A DNA stretch of 64,000 bases, taken from Coralloluteibacterium thermophilum (GTDB taxonomy: Bacteria > Pseudomonadota > Gammaproteobacteria > Xanthomonadales > Xanthomonadaceae). The first letter of the stretch is position 1. The number at the start of each line of letters is the position of its first letter. Under the pieces are notes generated by a model, which was not told the origin of the DNA, did no database searches, and saw nothing but the letters and a program-made list of their open reading frames with translations. The DNA lies in NCBI RefSeq assembly GCF_042654365.1, contig NZ_JBHSGG010000043.1:36095-100094 (forward strand), in the 5' to 3' direction. The position numbers were made by a program, and so were the translations under genes. Shown piece after piece: positions 57,706-64,000 of this stretch.

Positions 57706-59873
57706 GGCCGCGCTTCCTCCGGCGCGGCTTCGGTGCCGGCGATGTGCCGGAAGCCTTCAATCAGATCGTCCGGCAGCGGCGTGTCCTGCAATCCGGCTGC
57801 GGCGTTGCCTTCCCACCAGTCGCCTGCTTCCGCGTAGTGCTGGCGCATGTAGCCGGCGAGCTGCTGCAGGTCGTGCGGCATCACCTCGTCGGGATCGGGG
57901 GCCGGCAGCGGCATGCGGATCTTCCACAGGTTGCCGCCCTGCATCAGCGCGAAGGCTTGGCCCTTGGGCAGCCCGACCACGTGGGCCGATTCGATCATCG
58001 GGACGCTCGTGCTGGAGATGCGATCCTGCGTGTTCGAGGTGAAGTCGGTCGGGCCGTGGATGTCCGAGCTGTCGGTGGCGCCGCTCATCAGGGTCGTGGC
58101 GTAGACCTCGACCTTCGGCAACTGCCGGGTCAGCAGTTCCGCCGTCGCCGTCTCGCGCACGCGCAGCATGATCAGGTTGTTGAAGTTGCCGACGACCTGG
58201 CCGGCCTTGGCACGATTGCCGATGCGCGCTTCGATGTCGCTTAGCGTCTGCGTATAAGCGGTCACTTGCAGGCCGGCGCCACCGCCCTTGTTCACCAAGG
58301 GAATGAACTCGTCGCCCATGAGTTCATTGAACTCGTCCGCGTGGACGTTGATCGGCACATTCGCATCTGTCGTGGCACCTGGCAGGCCATCATCAATGCC
58401 GAACTTGTAGATGTGCCCAGCCACCGACACGAGATCGCTGAACATGCTGTTGCCGACTGCGGCGGCGACCTCGGCGTCCGACAGCGCATCCAGGCCGACG
58501 TAGACGATCGCGCGCTTGCGGATGATCTGCATCCAATCGAAGATCGGGCGCGGATCGGCGAGATCGGTATAGTCCGGCGCCAGCAACTGCGCGATCTTGC
58601 CGGTGGTTAGCTTCTCCAGCAGCGGCAGCAGGCTCGCGACGATCTTGTCGAAGTAGGTCCGGTCGTAGCGCACCGCGCTGCGCAGGCCGTCGAGCACCGG
58701 GTCGTATACGCGCACCTGCGACAGGTACTGTTCCAGCGCGACCACCCGCTTCTCGCGGCCGATCATGTTGCGCGGGATGTTCTTCTCGTTGAGCCGCGCT
58801 TCCAGCTGGACGATGACTTCCCACGCCTTCGGCTCGGTCCGGGCGAAGAAGTGGGCGGCGTACTCGATGAATAGCGCGTCGATGTTGATCACATGCCTTT
58901 GGATCAACTGGTAATCCGGGCGCTGTCCCAGCTCCACGAGGGCACGTGCGATGATGTTCACGAACCTCCACGCGAACTCCCTGAAGGCGGCTGAATTGCC
59001 CTCGCCGGAGAGCTGTCCGGCAATGCGCGTGGCGACTTCCGAGATACGGCCAAAGCGCCCCACGGCGTTGTAGCGGGAGCTGATTTCGGGCCAGCCCAAA
59101 TGGAAGATGTAGAACTCGCCCTCGCGGCCGGCGCGTTTGGCCTCGACGTACATCCGCTTCAGGAGATCGGCATCGCCCTTGGGATCGAATACGATGACCA
59201 CTTCGTGCTCGCCCGCGGCGTTGCGCCGGCGGATGTCCTGCGTGATGAAAAGTTCCGCCAGCCGGGTCTTGCCGACGCGCGTGGTTCCCAGGACCAGGGT
59301 GTGGCCCACGCGCTCGGGCAGCGGCAGGGAAACGTCGACTTCGTGCGGCTCAATGCCGTGCAGCCGCGGCATGCCGCCGACCGGCGGCAGCGGCCGCGCG
59401 GGATTGAGCGGGCTGTCCCAGGTCAGCGCCTTGGCGAGTTTGGAGACGGGAAATGGCGCGAACTCAAGCCGCTCTTCGAGCCGGCGTGCGATCCGGTAGG
59501 CGGTCGTCGGCTCGACGTAGCGCCGGAACTCCGGCCGGTAGGTCTGCATCAGCCGGTGCGTGTGCTTCTGTTCCCACCGGAAGCCCCTGCCGATGAAGAG
59601 CCGTTGCTGGCTCACCGGCACGTCGCGGCTGGTCATCACGTAGCGCGGTAGCCGGCGGATGTTGCGCCGGTAGCGCAGGATCACGAGCGCATCGCGCAGC
59701 CGGATCGCGCCGTAGGTGAGGAAGGCCAAGGCGCTGCCCAGGCCCAGCAGCGGGCTTAGCGCGAGCGACCACGGTGCCGCCACGCACACCAGCGCGGCGC
59801 CCGCACACACCGCGACGGTATAAAGCTCCACCGCTGGCCGCAGCAATACCTCGATCGCGTAGCGCTGGGCCAT
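57702..59873 (-). CDS. traD: type IV coupling protein TraD (SXT/TOL type, TIGR03743)
   Basis: A 723-aa ATPase that brings the relaxosome to the secretion channel. Two N-terminal membrane helices (YTVAVCAGAALVCVAAPWSL; LSPLLGLGSALAFLTYGAIR) are followed by the RecA-like motor with Walker A HTLVLGTTRVGKTRLAELF (K202) and Walker B-like HEVVIVFDPKGDADLLKR. VPINVHADEFNELMGDEFIP and GGGAGLQVTAYTQTLSDIEA are also typical. The long C-terminal part carries ATDSSDIHGPTDFTSNTQDR. Length fits the family. Confidence 0.96.
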   Translation of the reverse strand: MAQRYAIEVLLRPAVELYTVAVCAGAALVCVAAPWSLALSPLLGLGSALAFLTYGAIRLRDALVILRYRRNIRRLPRYVMTSRDVPVSQQRLFIGRGFRWEQKHTHRLMQTYRPEFRRYVEPTTAYRIARRLEERLEFAPFPVSKLAKALTWDSPLNPARPLPPVGGMPRLHGIEPHEVDVSLPLPERVGHTLVLGTTRVGKTRLAELFITQDIRRRNAAGEHEVVIVFDPKGDADLLKRMYVEAKRAGREGEFYIFHLGWPEISSRYNAVGRFGRISEVATRIAGQLSGEGNSAAFREFAWRFVNIIARALVELGQRPDYQLIQRHVINIDALFIEYAAHFFARTEPKAWEVIVQLEARLNEKNIPRNMIGREKRVVALEQYLSQVRVYDPVLDGLRSAVRYDRTYFDKIVASLLPLLEKLTTGKIAQLLAPDYTDLADPRPIFDWMQIIRKRAIVYVGLDALSDAEVAAAVGNSMFSDLVSVAGHIYKFGIDDGLPGATTDANVPINVHADEFNELMGDEFIPLVNKGGGAGLQVTAYTQTLSDIEARIGNRAKAGQVVGNFNNLIMLRVRETATAELLTRQLPKVEVYATTLMSGATDSSDIHGPTDFTSNTQDRISSTSVPMIESAHVVGLPKGQAFALMQGGNLWKIRMPLPAPDPDEVMPHDLQQLAGYMRQHYAEAGDWWEGNAAAGLQDTPLPDDLIEGFRHIAGTEAAPEEARP

Positions 59874-59883
59874 CGCGGGGGCT

Positions 59884-60417
59884 TCACTGTTCGATGCCCG
59901 TGGCCGTCACCAACACCGGGTAGTGGCGCAGCCCCAGGCGCTGGGCCAGTTCGTCGCCGGAGGCCGGCGCCAGCGGCAGCTCGGGGATCAGTGCGCGCAG
60001 CGAGGCCAGAGCTTGCGGCGATTCGACCTGGACCACCAGCCCTACGGCGCCCAGTTCGCGCAAGGCCGGTCCCCGCTGGCGCAGCCAGGCGCGCGAGCGG
60101 TCGTCGTCGCCGATCAGGAATAGCGGCCGGAGTCCCGGCGCCTGGATCACCCGGCGCGCGACGTCGCCGGGCGACAGACGGACCGAGCGCACGGGCAGCA
60201 TGTCCGCCTCGTCGAAGGCATGGTTGGGCACGCGGGGCAGTTCGATGCGCGGCAGCGGCCGGTCCGCGCGGGGCTGGAGATTCAGCGACTCGTAGTACGG
60301 CAGCGCGGACGCACCGCCCCGGTCTTCGACGACGACCAGCGGCGGAGACTGCGCCAGCGTCGCGAACGACAGGCACGACAACACCGCCAGCGCGGCAGCG
60401 GCACGAAAGGACTTCAT
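59884..60417 (-). CDS. ICE conjugation protein, PFL_4695 family (TIGR03765)
   Basis: A 177-aa exported protein: signal peptide (FRAAAALAVLSCLSFATLA), then PPLVVVEDRGGASALPYYES, LPVRSVRLSPGDVARRVIQA, FLIGDDDRSRAWLRQRGPAL and LGLRHYPVLVTATGIEQ. Function unknown, thioredoxin-like fold possible. Start overlaps the transglycosylase stop (ATGA); ends 10 bases before traD. Confidence 0.9.
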   Translation of the reverse strand: MKSFRAAAALAVLSCLSFATLAQSPPLVVVEDRGGASALPYYESLNLQPRADRPLPRIELPRVPNHAFDEADMLPVRSVRLSPGDVARRVIQAPGLRPLFLIGDDDRSRAWLRQRGPALRELGAVGLVVQVESPQALASLRALIPELPLAPASGDELAQRLGLRHYPVLVTATGIEQ

Positions 60418-60989
60418 GGCAGGTTTCTCCTGGTGGTGGCATCCAGCCGGAGTTCGCCGAGCACGCGCGCGAGGTGCTTGTCGACGCTGCGGCGATAGCG
60501 CGCGGCGGGTGCGCCGCCGGCGGGACGGTGATAACGGCCGATGGCGACGAGCCAGTCCTCGCCGGGGGTGTGCTGCTCGCGCAGGATTTCGGCCGCGATG
60601 GCGAGGTTGCGGTAGGGATCGAGCAGATCGCAGGGGTGCGCGTAGCGATGCCGCTGGTAGCCGACGTTGATCTGCCCGAGTCCTGCGTCGATGCGGGTCG
60701 GGGGCACCCGGCGCAGCGCGTGCTGCAAGCCGGCGCAGGCTTCGGCACGGGTGCCGTAGCGTTTCGAGGCGCCCGCGACGTTCAGCGTCCACGGCCAAGG
60801 GATCAGGCGGCCGTTGAGCCGGGTTCCGCTCTCTTGAAGGGCCACGGCGTACAACACGGTGGACGGAACACCGGCGCGCTGCGCGGCCAGCTGGTAGGCC
60901 GGTGGCGGAACCTCCTGCGCCGCGGCGGTGATCGCGGCCAGACCAAACACCAGGCCCAGCGCGATGCGCGCTACTGCTGCCGCTGCCAT
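60414..60989 (-). CDS. lytic transglycosylase (SLT domain) of the transfer region
   Basis: A 191-aa periplasmic enzyme that opens peptidoglycan for the secretion channel. Signal peptide (RIALGLVFGLAAITAAA), then the SLT fold: VPSTVLYAVALQESGTRLNG with the catalytic Glu, PWPWTLNVAGASKRYGTRAE, IDAGLGQINVGYQRHRYAHP and YRNLAIAAEILREQHTPGED. This is the VirB1/PilT-like protein of the ICE family. It overlaps the TIGR03759 gene by 19 bases. Confidence 0.93.
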   Translation of the reverse strand: MAAAAVARIALGLVFGLAAITAAAQEVPPPAYQLAAQRAGVPSTVLYAVALQESGTRLNGRLIPWPWTLNVAGASKRYGTRAEACAGLQHALRRVPPTRIDAGLGQINVGYQRHRYAHPCDLLDPYRNLAIAAEILREQHTPGEDWLVAIGRYHRPAGGAPAARYRRSVDKHLARVLGELRLDATTRRNLP

Positions 60990-61708
60990 TGGCCGCCGAC
61001 CTGCCCCACGACGGCGGGCAGGTCGCCCTGCACGCCGAGGGAAAGCCATCGGCCGCCGTCGTGGTTGAGGGTGATGTGGCCGCTGCGCACCTTGGCCGGG
61101 TCGATGCGGGTGCGGCGAGCCCATTCGCGGATGCGCGCGTCGTCGCCACGACTGCCGACGACGTAGATGTCGAAGGACGCTCCTTCGGCCTGCAGGCGCT
61201 GGACGGTCTCGTCGCAGCCGGAACAGGCATCCTTGATGAAGACCGCGATCCGTTCGTCCGCTTGCGTCATGCCGGGGGGCGCCGCACCCGCGCCGGGCAG
61301 GTTGACGCGCTGCATACCCGGCGCGAGCCGCTGCCAGGCGGCGTCGTAGGCGCGCTGGTATGCCAGCAGCTTCTCGACGCGTCGCGCTTCGATCTGGACC
61401 TGCAGGTCCGCGAACCTGCGCCGCTCCTCGTCCGAGCGGGCCTCGATGCCCAAGGCGGTCAGCGGGTCCAGGTTCGGCGACGACAGGCCCAGCGGTCCCT
61501 GCATCAGTTCGCGGTAGCGAACCCACTCTTCCGGTCGTAGCCCCCAGTCGCGCGCCTGGTCCTCGTCGCTGCGTGCGATAGGAGCAGGCCGCTCACGGCT
61601 GGGGGCCACGTTCGTTGCAGCAGCCTGCGACTGCTGGGCCAATAGGGACTGCGGCGCGCTAAGTGCGAGCGCGGCAAGCAGGCTAAGGGCGACGGTGGCG
61701 TGCTTCAT
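60971..61708 (-). CDS. ICE conjugation protein, PFL_4693 family (TIGR03759)
   Basis: A 245-aa exported protein. Signal peptide (ATVALSLLAALALSAPQSLLA), then ARDWGLRPEEWVRYRELMQG and PLGLSSPNLDPLTALGIEAR typical for the family, a helical middle (RRFADLQVQIEARRVEKLLA) and a thioredoxin-like C-terminal part with a CxxC pair (FIKDACSGCDETVQRLQAEG). A GTG three codons upstream (61717) is an alternative start. The CxxC suggests a redox or scaffold function with the DsbA-like protein (inference). Confidence 0.9.
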   Translation of the reverse strand: MKHATVALSLLAALALSAPQSLLAQQSQAAATNVAPSRERPAPIARSDEDQARDWGLRPEEWVRYRELMQGPLGLSSPNLDPLTALGIEARSDEERRRFADLQVQIEARRVEKLLAYQRAYDAAWQRLAPGMQRVNLPGAGAAPPGMTQADERIAVFIKDACSGCDETVQRLQAEGASFDIYVVGSRGDDARIREWARRTRIDPAKVRSGHITLNHDGGRWLSLGVQGDLPAVVGQVGGQWQRQQ

Positions 61709-61717
61709 CGGCGACAC

Positions 61718-62371
61718 CTACCGAGCCGGCACCGTCAGGCGACGGGTCTCGGTGCCGTGCTGGAACACCGCGATGTCGCCCTCGATGGCGGTCAGGCGCC
61801 AGCCGGCCTCCTCCTCGTCCGGCCGCAGCAGCCGGGCCTGGTTCAGGGCGCTGCTCTCGGCCGGAAGAATCGACAGGAACCGTTCGCCGGCACGAAGCTC
61901 AGCGCCCATGACGCGAAACGGCGGCTCGACCGGCTTCGGCGGGGTCGCGGGAGCCGTACCAGGCGCGGTGGCAGGCCGCGGCGCCGGCCGGGCGGTCGGT
62001 CGCGCCTCCAACCGTTCGATGCGCGCCTGCATGGCCTGAAGCGCGGCATCCGCGGACCGGTCGCCCAGGGATTGTTCGAGCGCCGAGAGCCGGCGGTCGA
62101 GCGCCTGGCGGTCGGCATCGTAGCGAGCCTGCGGCACGGCAGGCGGCCGCGTGCGCGACTGTTCGGAGTCCTGGGATAGCTCGGCCAGGCGCTGCTCCAG
62201 CGCGGCGATCTGCGTATCCACCGTGCTGGCCTCAGCCGTGTCGGCGAGCTTGGTCAGGGTGACGTGGTTGACCACCACGCCCGTGCTGATCAGCAGCACC
62301 CAGGTGACGGCGGCGACGCGCAGCAAGGTCGCCCGCCGCGGGTACGCGGTGCCCGGCATCGTCGGGGTCAT
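61718..62371 (-). CDS. ICE bitopic membrane protein with coiled coil, unknown function
   Basis: A 217-aa protein at a fixed place between PilL and TIGR03759. One N-terminal membrane helix (LLRVAAVTWVLLISTGVVVN), a periplasmic coiled coil of about 80 residues (DTQIAALEQRLAELSQDSEQ; RQALDRRLSALEQSLGDRSA), a Pro/Ala/Thr linker and a C-terminal beta domain (FRVMGAELRAGERFLSILPA; WRLTAIEGDIAVFQHGTETR). The last part recalls pilus-assembly PilP-like or secretin-partner domains. Its start overlaps the PilL stop by 4 bases. Confidence 0.8.
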   Translation of the reverse strand: MTPTMPGTAYPRRATLLRVAAVTWVLLISTGVVVNHVTLTKLADTAEASTVDTQIAALEQRLAELSQDSEQSRTRPPAVPQARYDADRQALDRRLSALEQSLGDRSADAALQAMQARIERLEARPTARPAPRPATAPGTAPATPPKPVEPPFRVMGAELRAGERFLSILPAESSALNQARLLRPDEEEAGWRLTAIEGDIAVFQHGTETRRLTVPAR

Positions 62372-62958
62372 GGCCGGTCCTCCACCGCAAGCGGGAAGGT
62401 CTGCACCTGGACGTCGGCATCCGGAGCGGTGGTCGGCCGGGGTTCGGTCTCGGTCGGCGCTGAGGCGACGTGGCTGAAGCACACCAAGCGCGTGCCGTCG
62501 TCCACGTGGAGATCCCAGGCGGGGCCGGTCAGGGTCAGCAAGGCGTCGCGCAGGACCAGCGGCCCCAGCTGGTAATGGGCCGCCGGCAGCGGCAGCCTGC
62601 CCAGGGCCTCGGTGTCCTGGCCGCCGCAGAGCTGGTAGCCCGAACGCCGCAGGACATGGCGCAAGGCGTCGGCGACGGTGGCATGCAGCGTGTCCGGCGT
62701 GGACACCTCCACGACCTGCAGCAGCAGGTCCCGCTGCGCGGCGCTGGGCGCCAATTCGATCAAGGTGTAGCGGCCGTACCGGACCACCGGGACGGACTCT
62801 GGCGACAGGTCGGGTGCGACGGCGGCCGGTGCCTCGGGCGTCGGCGTCGGCGTGGGCGCCGTCGCGCAGCCGCCGAGCAACGCGGCCCAGAACAAGCCGA
62901 GCAGGCCGGACAGCAGGTGGCGTCCGGGATCACGAAACCAAGGATCGGAGGGGCACAT
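62368..62958 (-). CDS. PilL-type ICE lipoprotein (TIGR03748)
   Basis: A 196-aa lipoprotein at the head of the transfer operon. Lipobox LFWAALLGGC precedes a Pro/Thr linker, then the PilL_N domain: VVRYGRYTLIELAPSAAQRD, TLHATVADALRHVLRRSGYQ, LPLPAAHYQLGPLVLRDALL and LTGPAWDLHVDDGTRLVCFS. PilL-like lipoproteins of PFGI-1-type elements are thought to be outer-membrane components. The 183 bases before it are divergent from the gene at 63142 and should hold the operon promoter, though no clear -35/-10 pair was found. Confidence 0.9.
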   Translation of the reverse strand: MCPSDPWFRDPGRHLLSGLLGLFWAALLGGCATAPTPTPTPEAPAAVAPDLSPESVPVVRYGRYTLIELAPSAAQRDLLLQVVEVSTPDTLHATVADALRHVLRRSGYQLCGGQDTEALGRLPLPAAHYQLGPLVLRDALLTLTGPAWDLHVDDGTRLVCFSHVASAPTETEPRPTTAPDADVQVQTFPLAVEDRP

Positions 62959-63141
62959 AGCGTGGCGTCCTGAAGCGACGAGCCATCACCATCGCCGCGG
63001 CGATCCCTTCGGGCAGCAAACAAAGCGAATCCTTCCGCGCCGGATTAACTGGCGCGGGGGATGCGCAAAGAAAGCCGCCTGGGTGCTAGTGTTTGTCCAC
63101 GACCGGATCCGGCTCTCGGGCAACAGGACAGGAGCATCGGA

Positions 63142-63435
63142 ATGGACAGGAAAATCGCAGTCGAACGGCTGATTCAACAGGTGAAGGACTACGCCAATGG
63201 GCGGGCAAAGGACGTAGCGCGAGGCGCAGAGACTCCACGGCTTGCGGCCCTGCTGGTGCAGAAATACGGGCGCGGCGTGGTCGACGCCATTGCAACGGCG
63301 TTCGACGATCCGCGCGCCGCTGATCCCATATCGAGGGTCGTGGATGATGAGACGGCAAGGCTCGACCCGCTTTGGCGTGAACACGATCGCGAGCGATGGG
63401 CTGGTCATCCGGCTGATGTGATCGTCCACAGCTAG
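63142..63435 (+). CDS. hypothetical ICE protein, 97 aa
   Basis: Not recognised. A soluble, helical protein (RKIAVERLIQQVKDYANGRA; AALLVQKYGRGVVDAIATAF) with an Asp/Arg-rich tail. An AGGAG ribosome-binding site lies at a good distance before the ATG at 63142, which supports this start over one further upstream. It is divergent from the transfer operon and could be a small regulator, but no HTH can be seen. Confidence 0.6.
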   Translation: MDRKIAVERLIQQVKDYANGRAKDVARGAETPRLAALLVQKYGRGVVDAIATAFDDPRAADPISRVVDDETARLDPLWREHDRERWAGHPADVIVHS

Positions 63436-63453
63436 ATCCGGATACCAAGAAGA

Positions 63454-63471
63454 ACGGCCCCGAAGGGCCGT
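63454..63471. terminator. terminator hairpin between convergent genes
   Basis: ACGGCCC-CGAA-GGGCCGT, a 7-bp perfect stem with a stable tetraloop, between the convergent genes ending at 63435 and 63494. There is no T-tract on the plus strand; on the minus strand TTCTTGG follows. Confidence 0.6.
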
Positions 63472-63493
63472 CGTAGTGGAGGAAGTGCCTGCG

Positions 63494-63910
63494 TCAGTCG
63501 TCGGCATTGGTGGGAGCTGGACTCTCTTCACCTGGCGCAAGGTTGAAGTGCGAGACAAGTTCGCCTATCGGCAACTGCTCGCTGGTGATCTCGACGTCGG
63601 TGTGCTTGAGGAATGCCGCGAACCAGAAATGGCTGTCGGAGACGTTGAGCGTGTCGGCCTCCGTGCTAACGAAACGGTCGTCGCTGCTCGAATCCGTCTG
63701 GTCCGAGCCTTCCTCGTCGTCATGCGACAGGTACTGCGCGCGGTAGTCGAACTTCTCGACCTTGTAGAGGCCATGCTCCTTCACCACCGCCGCGAGGCGA
63801 AGAATCTTGCGCGCGGTGGAGAGGTCGATCGAGAACTCGACGACGGCCGGCAAATCAGCAAACTCGTCGCTGGAGGACACTTCTGTACGAAACAGCTTGT
63901 CGTCTTGCAT
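63494..63910 (-). CDS. hypothetical acidic ICE protein, 138 aa
   Basis: Not recognised. A soluble, very acidic protein starting MQDDKLFRTEVSSSDEFADL, with SIDLSTARKILRLAAVVKEH, VEKFDYRAQYLSHDDEEGSD and FWFAAFLKHTDVEITSEQLP. An AGGAG site lies 7 bases before the ATG at 63910; a longer start (63967) has none. The acid content could suit a DNA mimic or an antirestriction role, but this is only a thought from composition. The remaining 90 bases to the window end hold no gene. Confidence 0.6.
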   Translation of the reverse strand: MQDDKLFRTEVSSSDEFADLPAVVEFSIDLSTARKILRLAAVVKEHGLYKVEKFDYRAQYLSHDDEEGSDQTDSSSDDRFVSTEADTLNVSDSHFWFAAFLKHTDVEITSEQLPIGELVSHFNLAPGEESPAPTNADD

Positions 63911-64000
63911 GATGATTCTCCTGGGAAGGATGAGTGATGAGGGGTTCACCCCCGTTTTCACGGACACTTACGAGAAGGCCGATCAAGGCCATGAGGAGTG

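Noticed and set aside
1..64000. CRISPR array, rRNA operon or insertion sequence
   Set aside because: No regularly spaced repeats, no rRNA sequence and no transposase-like protein were found in the window.

Overview
The window is very GC-rich and carries two kinds of DNA: about 12 kb of ordinary chromosome of a high-GC gammaproteobacterium, probably Xanthomonadaceae/Lysobacteraceae (inferred from protein style and gene content, not from a database search), followed by the first ~51.7 kb of an integrative and conjugative element (ICE) inserted at the 3' end of a tRNA-Gly(CCC) gene. The far end of the element is not in the window.

Chromosomal part (1-12,324): the end of an RND efflux adaptor and its complete inner-membrane pump, a secreted HExxH protein, a secreted M28 peptidase, mscL, a fumarylacetoacetate-hydrolase-family enzyme, a small membrane protein, a Rieske protein, an SLC13 transporter, then thiS-thiG-trmB and the tRNA-Gly with its own promoter. 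No metal or transfer genes occur before the tRNA.

ICE left end (12,302-16,341): attL in the tRNA, a 634-aa tyrosine recombinase reading into the element, a LysR effector-domain protein with no DNA-binding domain, an XRE regulator and a full LysR regulator. Metal cargo (16,546-25,907, all minus strand): a czcI-like leader gene, czcC, czcB and czcA, a short CDF protein and a P1B-4-type metal ATPase, a layout expected to move Zn/Cd/Co out of both cytoplasm and periplasm. Envelope cargo (26,186-33,183, minus strand): a GT39 glycosyltransferase, an epimerase, ugd, a DPM1-like GT2, a LAB_N protein and an EptA-like phosphoethanolamine transferase. Together these could make UDP-galacturonate, load it on a lipid carrier and decorate LPS/lipid A with a uronic acid and phosphoethanolamine. 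This envelope block is bracketed on both sides by a czcI-like gene followed by relaxase (traI) sequence: a 95-bp traI remnant on the left and the intact gene on the right.

Transfer backbone (33,940-62,958): MobH-type relaxase traI, then a mating-pair apparatus of the PFGI-1/ICEclc (MPF-G) type on the minus strand: PilL lipoprotein, TIGR03759, a lytic transglycosylase, TIGR03765, TraD, TIGR03747, RAQPRD, TIGR03758, 03745, 03750, 03746, 03749, 03752, 03751, a VirB4-like ATPase, a DsbA-like protein, RadC-like, then TIGR03757, 03756 (TraU-like), 03755 and a TraG-N protein. Accessory cassettes interrupt it: prlF-yhaV (toxin-antitoxin), a 497-aa HNH-like protein of unknown role, a CsoR/RcnR-type repressor with an MFS exporter behind a perfect 19-bp palindrome, and an AbiE toxin-antitoxin pair whose toxin gene has a single amber codon. 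No transposase, CRISPR array or rRNA gene was seen.
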